From NCBI GenBank assembly GCA_947567585.1, contig CANONE010000100.1, positions 1 to 7,886 on the forward strand: a stretch of 7,886 nucleotides of DNA, in the 5' to 3' direction. Source of the DNA: an uncultured Clostridia bacterium. GTDB taxonomy: Bacteria; Bacillota; Clostridia; Oscillospirales; Acutalibacteraceae. The notes beneath the pieces are model-generated. The model made no database searches. It had not been told where the DNA came from and was given only the letters and a program-made list of their open reading frames with translations. Shown piece after piece: positions 1 through 5,702 of this stretch (positions within the stretch are counted from its first letter, which is position 1; every line of letters starts with the position of its first letter). Made by a program: the position numbers and the translations under genes.

Positions 1-711
1 GACTTCTCCCTGCTGGAAAAGCTGGCGACAGAGGAAAATAACAAAATGCTGATTCTCTGCAGCCCCCACAACCCGGTAGGAAGGGTTTGGACCCCCGAGG
101 AGCTTCAAAGGATCGCGGGCATCTGCCGCGATAACAATATCCGCATTATCAGCGACGAAATCCACTTTGACATTATCATGCCTGGACACAGCCATACGGT
201 TATTTCCACCGTGGCCCCGGACGACGGCATCATCGTCTGCACCGCCCCCAGCAAGACTTTCAACCTGGCCGCTATGCAGACCTCCAATATCATCATTCCC
301 AATGAGGAAGACAGGAAAAGGTTCCAGTCGGTAGCGGGCCATGGCGGCCCTCCCGCTCTTGGCTTGGAAGCCTGCCGGATAGCCTACACCCAGTGTGAGG
401 GCTGGATGGAAGAGATGATCTCCGTCATTGACTCCAACCGCCAGTTTGCCGTTGATTTTCTCCAGGAGCATCTGCCGGAAATCAAGCCCGTTGAGCTGGA
501 GGGAACCTACCTGCTCTGGCTGGACTGCACCGCCCTTGGCAAGTCCAAGGAGGAGCTGGAAGAGCTGATGGTCCAGAAAGCCGAGCTCTTCCTGGACGAA
601 GGCTATGTCTTCGGCGAAGAGGGCGCCGGTTTCGAGCGCGTCAGTCTGGCCGCGCCCCAGTGGGTTATAAAGGCTGCTTTGGAGCGCCTTGAGAAGGCGG
701 TTCGCGGGTAA
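1..711 (+). CDS. PatB/MalY-type PLP-dependent aminotransferase or C-S lyase (5' end missing)
   Basis: The reading frame is open from base 1 (DFSLLEKLATEENNK precedes the first visible Met), so the gene starts upstream of the window. 236 residues are present, against roughly 390 for the family. Numbering from the first visible residue, HNPVG (23-27) followed by RVW, SDEIHFD (51-57) and APSKTFN (82-88, with K85 the expected PLP-binding lysine) are the class I/II fold marks of the MalY/PatB branch. These cytosolic enzymes commonly cleave cystathionine or cysteine C-S bonds; some act as aminotransferases or regulators, so the substrate cannot be fixed from sequence. The missing part is the N-terminal arm and the start of the large domain. 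The frame is intact to TAA. The gene converges on the HAD gene with a 3-bp gap, and no terminator is visible directly after it. Confidence 0.9.
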   Translation, partial: DFSLLEKLATEENNKMLILCSPHNPVGRVWTPEELQRIAGICRDNNIRIISDEIHFDIIMPGHSHTVISTVAPDDGIIVCTAPSKTFNLAAMQTSNIIIPNEEDRKRFQSVAGHGGPPALGLEACRIAYTQCEGWMEEMISVIDSNRQFAVDFLQEHLPEIKPVELEGTYLLWLDCTALGKSKEELEELMVQKAELFLDEGYVFGEEGAGFERVSLAAPQWVIKAALERLEKAVRG

Positions 712-714
712 GGT

Positions 715-1521
715 CTAGAAAGACTCCGGATTTTGAAGGGCCCTTGTCAGCTCCCCCAAATCCTCAAATACCAGGTCCGGCTTAACAGCGCTTTCCGACA
801 GCATAGCCGGGGTGGTCTCCCCGCTCATCACCAGAATGGAGGTCGCCGGGCTTCCGTCCGCCACCGCGATATCCGTATAGAGCCGGTCCCCCACTACGGC
901 CAATTCCTCCGGCGCGCAGCCGGTATGGGCCAGCATATAGTCCAAGGTATGCCGGGAGGGCTTGCCGAAAAATTCGCACTGCACCCCGGTAGCCGCGTGA
1001 ATCAGCGCGGCAATGGCGCCGCAGTCTGGAAGAAATCCTTCCTCCACAGGGCAGTTCCAGTCTGGGTTCACCCCATATACCGGCGCGCCCCGGCAGATAA
1101 ACAGGCAGGCCAGCCGCAGCTTTTCATAGGTCAGGGTGGTGTCAAAGCCCAGCACCACATAGCTGGGAGACTTTTCGTCCAGGCGTATGCCCGCCTTTCG
1201 GAAATCCTCCTCCAGAGCGGGGGTCCCCACCACATAGGCGGACTCCCCGGGATGATGAGCGGCCAGCCAGTTTAAAATCACATCAGTGGAAATCATCATC
1301 TTTTCCGGGGAAATATGGATGCCCATCCGGGCCAGCTTGGCAATATAGGCCGCCTGGTTCCGGGAACTGTTGTTGGTGAAAAAGCAGAAGTCCCGGCCCG
1401 AGGCGCGGACCTGCTCTAAAAAGCCGCGGGTAAAGGGGAAAAGCCGGTCTCCCAGGTAAATGGTGCCGTCCATATCCAGTACGAACATTTTGATTTCTTT
1501 AAGTTTCCTAATATCTTTCAT
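715..1521 (-). CDS. HAD superfamily phosphatase, HAD-IIA (NagD-like)
   Basis: A 268-residue cytosolic hydrolase of typical HAD-IIA length. Motif I is DMDGT (16-20, nucleophile D16 and acid/base D18). Motif II is FFTNNSS (47-53). The motif III lysine is in FGKPS (K187). Motif IV is GDRLYTD (211-217, D212 and D217). Between motifs II and III lies a C2-type cap containing VNPDWNCPVEEG, matching the NPD segment of NagD-like proteins. The family removes phosphate from small molecules such as nucleoside monophosphates, p-nitrophenyl phosphate or glycerol phosphate; the substrate here is unknown. The ATG is supported by GGAGG four bases upstream, a short but usable spacing. The next Met (residue 12) lies too close to motif I and has no ribosome binding site. 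It is 166 bp downstream of glmS and may be read from its own weak promoter. Confidence 0.92.
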   Translation of the reverse strand: MKDIRKLKEIKMFVLDMDGTIYLGDRLFPFTRGFLEQVRASGRDFCFFTNNSSRNQAAYIAKLARMGIHISPEKMMISTDVILNWLAAHHPGESAYVVGTPALEEDFRKAGIRLDEKSPSYVVLGFDTTLTYEKLRLACLFICRGAPVYGVNPDWNCPVEEGFLPDCGAIAALIHAATGVQCEFFGKPSRHTLDYMLAHTGCAPEELAVVGDRLYTDIAVADGSPATSILVMSGETTPAMLSESAVKPDLVFEDLGELTRALQNPESF

Positions 1522-1530
1522 AGTCCCTCC

Positions 1531-1572
1531 AACGGACCGCCCTGCTGCCGGCGGTTCGTTTTTTATTCTTTT
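1531..1572 (+). terminator. Rho-independent terminator reading on the plus strand
   Basis: AACG-g-ACCGCC (1531-1541) pairs with GGCGGT-t-CGTT (1550-1560) around an 8-nt loop. This makes a 6-bp GC core, a single mismatch and a 4-bp outer stem. It is followed directly by TTTTTT-A-TT-C-TTTT (1559-1572). The U-tract exists only in the plus direction; on the minus strand an A-run precedes the hairpin. The only plus-strand gene that could use it is the PatB-like gene ending at 711. On the minus strand the same hairpin would end right next to the ribosome binding site of the HAD gene. Confidence 0.72.
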
Positions 1573-1597
1573 GTAAGCGATTGTCAGGCAATATCAA
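1570..1597 (-). promoter_or_regulatory. Candidate promoter for the HAD gene
   Basis: On the minus strand, TTGATA (1592-1597; five of six -35 consensus bases) is followed after 16 bp by TACAAA (1570-1575; four of six -10 bases). The start site would be about 40 bases before the HAD ATG. The resulting leader would contain the 1531-1560 hairpin. Both boxes are imperfect, and read-through from glmS is an equally good explanation for expression. Confidence 0.3.
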
Positions 1598-1606
1598 AGA
1601 CATGAA

Positions 1607-1650
1607 GCTTTCAGTTTTTTGTTAAATGATGGGCAACGCATCCTGAAAGC
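1607..1650. repeat. 8-bp perfect inverted repeat with a 28-bp spacer after glmS
   Basis: GCTTTCAG (1607-1614) and CTGAAAGC (1643-1650) are exact reverse complements. They lie in the 166-bp gap between the glmS stop and the HAD gene. On the minus strand the stem would be followed by TTCATGTCTTT, which is only moderately U-rich, so it is at best a weak glmS terminator. No better minus-strand terminator is visible in this gap. The long loop makes a chance origin possible. Confidence 0.4.
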
Positions 1651-1687
1651 GGGCGGGGAGCCTGGACAGGGCCCAGACCCCGGCCCT

Positions 1688-3517
1688 TTATTCCACCGTC
1701 ACGGATTTTGCCAGGTTCCGGGGCTTATCAATGTCGCAGCCCTTCATGGAGGCCGCGTAGTAGGCGAACAGCTGCAAAGGGAGAATCGACATGGAGGGCA
1801 GCATAAAGTCCGCTGTTTTGGGCACGCAGAACTGATAGTCCGTCTCCTGCGCCAAAGCCTCCGCCATATCTTCCGTGGCAATGCCCAGCACCACCGCCCC
1901 CCGGGCCTTTACCTCCCGGATATTGGCCATCATCTTGTCGAAAAGCTTCCGGTAGGTACAGATGGCGATAACCAGCGTGCCCTCTTCAATCAATGAGATG
2001 GGCCCGTGCTTCAGCTCTCCGCCGGTATACGCTTCTGAGTGGATATAGGAAATCTCCTTCAGTTTCAGAGAGGCTTCCAAGGAAGCGGCATAGTCCACGT
2101 TGCGGCCAATAAAGTACATATCCTTGGCGTTAAAATACTTTGATGCAAAATACTGAATGGTTTCCTTGTCCGTAAGGCAGCGGGCCGCCAGCTCCGGCAG
2201 TTTTTCCAGGTCCGCCAAATAACCTGCCAGCTCCGCTTCCGGCAGGGCCTCCAGCTCCTGGGCCATATACAGCACGATCAGGTCCATCACCGCCAGCTGG
2301 GTGCTGTACGCTTTTGTGGAGGCCACGGCGATTTCCGGCCCAGCCCAGGTATAGAGCACATCGTCGGACTCATTGGCAATGGTGCTGCCCACCACGTTGA
2401 CAATGGAAAGCGTCCGGGCCCCCTGCCGCTGGGCTTCCCGCAAGGCCGCCAAAGTGTCGGCGGTCTCCCCGGACTGGCTGATGATGATTACCAGCGTCCG
2501 CGCATCTAAGATGGGCTCCCGGTAGCGGAACTCGGAAGCCACGTCCACCTCTATGGGCAGGCGCAGCAGCTTTTCAAAGGCGTACTTCGCCACCGCCCCC
2601 ACATGATAAGAGGTGCCGCAGGCCACAATGAAAATCCGGCTGATTCTTTGGATGTCCTCCTTGGTCAGGCCAACGTCGTCTAAAACCACCCTCCCGTTCT
2701 GAATACGGGGGGAAATGGTTTTGCGCAGCGCCTCCGGCTGCTCACAGATCTCCTTCATCATAAAGTGCTCATAGCCGGACTTCTCCGCCGCCGCCGCGTC
2801 CCATTCCACGGTTTCCACCGCTTTTTCCAAGGGGTATAGGTCGCTGTCAAAAAAGCGGACCTTCCCCCGCTCCAGCACGGCGATTTCCTTGTCCCGCAAA
2901 CGGCAGACCCGCCGGGTCTTGCTGAGAATGGCGGTGACATCCGAGGCGATAAAGTTCTCCTGGTCCCCCAGCCCTACAATCAGCGGGCTGTCCTTGCGCA
3001 CGGCAAACACTTTTTCCGGGCAGTCCGCGCAGATAATTCCCAAGGCATAGCTGCCCTCCACCCGGTCCGTCACCCGCTTGATGGCTTCCAGCACGTCGCC
3101 TTTATAGTAGTGCTCCAGCAGCTGGGCTACCACCTCGGTGTCTGTGTCAGATACAAAGGCTACGCCCCGCCGCTTCAAGTGGTTTTTTAGGTACAGGTAA
3201 TTTTCGATAATGCCGTTATGCACCACGGCGAACAGGCCCCCGTCGCTAACCTGGGGATGGGAATTCACATCCGAGGGCGCGCCGTGGGTAGCCCAGCGGG
3301 TATGGCCGATGCCCACTGTGCCGGGGAGCTTTTCTCCCCCCTCCAAAATTCCATCCAGAACCGCCAGCCGGCCCTTGGCCTTCACTACATGAAGTCCCGT
3401 GTCGTTATGCACCGCCACCCCGGCGGAGTCATACCCCCGGTATTCCAGCTTGCTAAGACCCTCCAACAGGACCGGCGCGGCCCGCTCTTCTCCAATATAT
3501 CCTACAATTCCACACAT
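1688..3517 (-). CDS. glmS: Glutamine--fructose-6-phosphate aminotransferase (isomerizing)
   Basis: GlmS makes glucosamine-6-phosphate from fructose-6-phosphate and glutamine, the first committed step to UDP-GlcNAc for peptidoglycan. With the ATG at 3517 the protein is 609 residues, the usual bacterial length. It begins MCGIVGYIG, so that removal of Met exposes the catalytic Cys. The glutaminase domain shows HTRWATHG (72-79), HNGIIENY (100-107) and SDTDTE (123-128). Two SIS domains follow: ACGTSYHVG (299-307), SQSGET (347-352) and STKAYSTQ (400-407), then EASLKLKEIS (481-490) and ELKHGP (501-506). The C-terminal tail CDIDKPRNLAKSVTVE carries the conserved lysine of the sugar site. An in-frame GTG at 3526 would add three residues, but it lies inside the ribosome binding site and would bury the Cys. 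All key residues are present. A terminator and a candidate promoter upstream suggest it is expressed separately from the purine genes. Confidence 0.98.
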   Translation of the reverse strand: MCGIVGYIGEERAAPVLLEGLSKLEYRGYDSAGVAVHNDTGLHVVKAKGRLAVLDGILEGGEKLPGTVGIGHTRWATHGAPSDVNSHPQVSDGGLFAVVHNGIIENYLYLKNHLKRRGVAFVSDTDTEVVAQLLEHYYKGDVLEAIKRVTDRVEGSYALGIICADCPEKVFAVRKDSPLIVGLGDQENFIASDVTAILSKTRRVCRLRDKEIAVLERGKVRFFDSDLYPLEKAVETVEWDAAAAEKSGYEHFMMKEICEQPEALRKTISPRIQNGRVVLDDVGLTKEDIQRISRIFIVACGTSYHVGAVAKYAFEKLLRLPIEVDVASEFRYREPILDARTLVIIISQSGETADTLAALREAQRQGARTLSIVNVVGSTIANESDDVLYTWAGPEIAVASTKAYSTQLAVMDLIVLYMAQELEALPEAELAGYLADLEKLPELAARCLTDKETIQYFASKYFNAKDMYFIGRNVDYAASLEASLKLKEISYIHSEAYTGGELKHGPISLIEEGTLVIAICTYRKLFDKMMANIREVKARGAVVLGIATEDMAEALAQETDYQFCVPKTADFMLPSMSILPLQLFAYYAASMKGCDIDKPRNLAKSVTVE

Positions 3518-3523
3518 ACAAAT

Positions 3524-3531
3524 CACCGCCT
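3524..3531 (-). promoter_or_regulatory. Ribosome binding site that fixes the glmS start
   Basis: On the minus strand AGGCGGTG (one change from AGGAGGTG) ends six bases before the ATG at 3517. The alternative GTG start at 3526 overlaps this site, so the ATG giving MCGIVG is the real start. Confidence 0.8.
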
Positions 3532-3548
3532 CAGAAAATCTTTTAGTT

Positions 3549-3554
3549 ATTATA
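3549..3554 (-). promoter_or_regulatory. Candidate -10 element for glmS
   Basis: A perfect TATAAT lies on the minus strand 31 bases before the glmS ATG. It would give a leader of about 25 nt. At 17-bp spacing the -35 position reads GGGTGG and falls inside the terminator stem, so no -35 box is visible. Either the promoter depends on an activator or the match is fortuitous in an A/T-rich gap. Confidence 0.4.
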
Positions 3555-3559
3555 TGCCA

Positions 3560-3601
3560 AAAACAACATTCCCACCCCAGGAAAGGGTGGGAAATTGTTT
3601 T
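3560..3601 (-). terminator. Intrinsic terminator between the purine cluster and glmS (bidirectional shape)
   Basis: TTCCCACCC (plus 3569-3577) and GGGTGGGAA (3585-3593) form a 9-bp stem with a 7-nt loop. AAAACAA (3560-3566) and TTGTTTT (3595-3601) extend it across a small internal loop. On the minus strand the 3' side ends TTGTTTTT. On the plus strand it ends TTGTTTTG, so the structure could work in both directions. The minus-strand user is the 191-residue gene and the transcript ahead of it. Because it lies in the glmS leader it could also act as an attenuator, but no anti-terminator partner was found by eye. Confidence 0.7.
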
Positions 3602-3676
3602 GTTCGCCTTTAGGCCGTTCTATTTCTTATTAACCTTTGGTCTAGTGGACAGACCGTAAGCTTTGTAAAGCACACG

Positions 3677-4252
3677 TTAGACACGAATATCCAGGGCGGG
3701 GGCGGGCTGTTGGGTCTGCCCCGCCGCTTTCATTTCCGCGCGGGCCTCCCGATAGGCTTGGGCGTAAACTGTAGCGGCGCTGGAGAGAAACTTGTTCTCC
3801 GCCGCCGTGTTCAGCGTTGTCCAGCCGCTGCCCAAGCTGTTATAACCCGCGATCATCTCACCGTCCGGCGAGTATATTTCCGCCGTCTGCCCCACTCTGC
3901 CGCTCTGTACCTTCACGGAATACTCTTTTCCGCTCAGCTTATCCATCAGCCGCTGGTATGCCTCCCAGAGCGGGTCCTTAGCGTCAGCGGCCTCCTGGAG
4001 CAGCGGGGCCGTCTGGGCTATCAAGCCGGAGCGGTTGGGGGAGACATACTGGCGCATATGGTCAAGGCTCATCTGGATATACGCCTCGTCCATATAGATC
4101 CCCTTTTTGGCGTCCCGCTGGGCGTGCGCTTTGATCTGCTCCTGAAAGCCTTCCGTCATGGCCTCGCGGGCGGTCTTTTCGGCTTTTTTCTGAATCTTAG
4201 GGGAGCGTCCCCATTTGGCCTCGTAGCTTGGGGAAAATAGACTCACATTCAT
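3677..4252 (-). CDS. Hypothetical protein, 191 residues, no family recognised
   Basis: I do not recognise this protein. The start is secure: GGAGG lies seven bases before the ATG at 4252. There is no signal peptide, no membrane segment and no cysteine, so it is probably a soluble cytosolic protein. Residues about 18-105 look mostly helical and are rich in charged residues and Ala. Residues about 109-140 (EYSVKVQSG, AEIYSPDGEMIAGYN) look like beta strands, with a turn at SPDGE. LGSGWTTLNTAAE and a second Ala-rich helix (about 150-177) follow, and the tail is Gln/Pro-rich. Codon choice and GC look like the neighbours, giving no sign of recent transfer. It lies 82 bp after purA and ends before the terminator at 3560-3601, so it is probably the last gene of the purine transcript. 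No function can be assigned. Confidence 0.82.
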   Translation of the reverse strand: MNVSLFSPSYEAKWGRSPKIQKKAEKTAREAMTEGFQEQIKAHAQRDAKKGIYMDEAYIQMSLDHMRQYVSPNRSGLIAQTAPLLQEAADAKDPLWEAYQRLMDKLSGKEYSVKVQSGRVGQTAEIYSPDGEMIAGYNSLGSGWTTLNTAAENKFLSSAATVYAQAYREARAEMKAAGQTQQPAPALDIRV

Positions 4253-4297
4253 AGCTCTGCCTCCGTTTCTGCTTCCCGCTTTTTGGGGAATGACTGT

Positions 4298-4303
4298 CCT
4301 CCT
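4298..4303 (-). promoter_or_regulatory. Perfect AGGAGG with no normal start codon downstream
   Basis: On the minus strand AGGAGG lies 32 bases after the purA stop. It is followed six bases later by ATT (4291-4289). That ATT is in frame with the 191-residue protein, 13 codons ahead of its ATG. No ATG, GTG or TTG stands at a useful distance. The downstream ATG has its own good ribosome binding site, so this is probably a chance match or a relic. Confidence 0.3.
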
Positions 4304-4334
4304 GCCAGCTGGAAATCATTTAAACCATTCCGCG

Positions 4335-5618
4335 TTAATCCCGGTAGATAATGTCCTCCCGGCTGGGCCCGTTGGACACCATCGTCACTGGCACGCCCAG
4401 GGCTTTCTCCGCGAATTCCACGTACCTCCGGGCGTTCTCCGGCAGATCCTCATACTTCCTGATCCCTCGAATATCGCACTTCCAGCCAGGCAGTACCTCC
4501 AAAACGGGCTTGCAGCGCTTGAGCTGGGCTGTGGGCGGGAAGCTGTCGATGCGTTTGCCGTCCAGCTCATAGGCCACGCACACGGGTATCTCGTCCAGAT
4601 AGCCCAGGGCGTCCAGCACAGTGAAAGCCACGTCCGTGGCGCCCTGGACCATGCAGCCATACCGGGCGGCCACCAGGTCCAGCCAGCCCACCTGCCGGGG
4701 GCGGCCGGTGGTGGCGCCGTACTCGCCCATATCTCCGCCATGCTGGCGCAGGGTTTCAGCTTCCTCGCCAAAGATTTCGGAGACAAACTCCCCCGCGCCT
4801 ACCGCGCTGGAATAGGCTTTTACCACGCAGTAAACCTTTTGGATGGCATAGGGCGGAATGCCCCCCGCGCCCACCGTGCCAAATCCCGCTAAGGGCGAAG
4901 ACGAGGTGGTCATGGGATAGATGCCCATATCAGGATCCCGCAGGGACCCCAGCTGGCCTTCCAGCAGGATGGTTTTCCCCTCTTTTACAGCGTTGTACAG
5001 CAGCGTAGTGGTGTCCGCCACATAGGGGGACACGATCTCCTTATACTCCATGAGCTTCTGGTAAATCTCGTCTCTATCTAAGGGGTCCCGGTGGTAAAGC
5101 TGTGTGTAAAGCACGTTTTTAAGGCCCAGCACATGGTCGATACGCTCCATAAGGGCGTCTTTGCTGTCAAAAAGATCGCTGATCTGAAAGCCTATTTTCG
5201 CGTATTTGTCAGAGTAGAAGGGGGCTATACCGGACTTGGTAGAGCCGAACGCCTTATCGGCCAGCCTGGCCTCCTCCAAACCGTCCAGCTCCTTATGATA
5301 GGGCATCAGCACCTGGCAGCGGTTGGAAATAAGGATCTTCGGCTCCGGCACGCCGCCATCCCTGATATACTGCATCTCCGTGACAAAATTCTCCACCGAG
5401 AATGCCACGCCATTGCCGATGATATTGACGATATTCTGCCGGAACACGCCGGAAGGCAGCTGGTGCAGGGCAAACCTGCCGTACTCGTTAATAATGGTGT
5501 GCCCCGCGTTGGAACCGCCCTGAAAACGGATCACTATATCGGAATTCTCCGCCAGCACATCCGTGACCTTGCCTTTTCCCTCGTCGCCCCAGCAGGCGCC
5601 CACAATTGCTTTTACCAT
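4335..5618 (-). CDS. purA: Adenylosuccinate synthetase, divergent form
   Basis: PurA condenses IMP with aspartate using GTP to give adenylosuccinate, the first step from IMP to AMP. The protein has 427 residues, the normal length. Family marks are WGDEGKGK (10-17) with the catalytic Asp at D12, GGSNAGHT (34-41) with H40, EYGATTGRPRQVGW (299-312) with R306 and R308, AYELDGKRID (349-358), LPGW (376-379) and EDLPENARRYVEF (390-402). It departs from the common type in several places. GTTGRGIGP becomes GSTKSGIAP (125-133), EGAQGT becomes EGQLGS (220-225) and VARRG becomes YAKIG (139-143). The start has AAGGA five bases upstream. It follows the GNAT gene after 84 bp, and purB lies just beyond it, which supports the AMP role. 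Confidence 0.95.
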   Translation of the reverse strand: MVKAIVGACWGDEGKGKVTDVLAENSDIVIRFQGGSNAGHTIINEYGRFALHQLPSGVFRQNIVNIIGNGVAFSVENFVTEMQYIRDGGVPEPKILISNRCQVLMPYHKELDGLEEARLADKAFGSTKSGIAPFYSDKYAKIGFQISDLFDSKDALMERIDHVLGLKNVLYTQLYHRDPLDRDEIYQKLMEYKEIVSPYVADTTTLLYNAVKEGKTILLEGQLGSLRDPDMGIYPMTTSSSPLAGFGTVGAGGIPPYAIQKVYCVVKAYSSAVGAGEFVSEIFGEEAETLRQHGGDMGEYGATTGRPRQVGWLDLVAARYGCMVQGATDVAFTVLDALGYLDEIPVCVAYELDGKRIDSFPPTAQLKRCKPVLEVLPGWKCDIRGIRKYEDLPENARRYVEFAEKALGVPVTMVSNGPSREDIIYRD

Positions 5619-5643
5619 TTTTATCCTTGCCTTTCCGTGTTTT

Positions 5644-5687
5644 AGTTTTTTGGGGGGTTAGCCCCCGTACCCCACGCTTCAAAAACT
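5644..5687. repeat. Nested inverted repeat between the GNAT gene and purA, candidate dispersed element
   Basis: On the plus strand AGTTTTT (5644-5650) is complementary to AAAAACT (5681-5687). Inside it, GGGGG (5653-5657) pairs with CCCCC (5662-5666) around TTAG. A second C-run (5670-5673, CCCC) could compete for the same G-run. On the minus strand the hairpin is followed by an A-run, so it is not an ordinary terminator for GNAT. From memory, similar AGTTTTTGAAG...GGGG...CCCC segments recur between genes in Oscillospirales. The repeat status is inferred, because only one copy occurs in this window. Confidence 0.45.
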
Positions 5688-5702
5688 TTTATTGTTCGCG
5701 CA

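Noticed and set aside
733..1275. A 180-codon plus-strand open frame opposite the HAD gene
   Set aside because: It is the reverse frame of a clear HAD coding sequence, has no recognisable domain and lacks a ribosome binding site. It is a GC-rich shadow.
3518..3526. GTG start for glmS giving MICMCGIVG
   Set aside because: The GTG lies within the ribosome binding site, and GlmS needs the Cys directly after the initiator Met.
3600..3690. Possible tRNA or small RNA gene in the gap before glmS
   Set aside because: Short stems exist, but there is no T-loop GGTTCGAATCC-like segment, anticodon arm or acceptor pairing.
4290..4892. A 200-codon plus-strand open frame opposite purA, and similar frames opposite glmS, purB and the GNAT gene
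   Set aside because: All mirror real genes, have low-complexity His/Gly/Ala/Arg composition and show no motifs.
4335..5618. PurZ-like enzyme (phage 2-aminoadenine pathway) instead of PurA
   Set aside because: PurZ lacks the catalytic Asp of the WGDEGKGK motif, but here that Asp is present (D12). The host-type neighbours and length also fit PurA.
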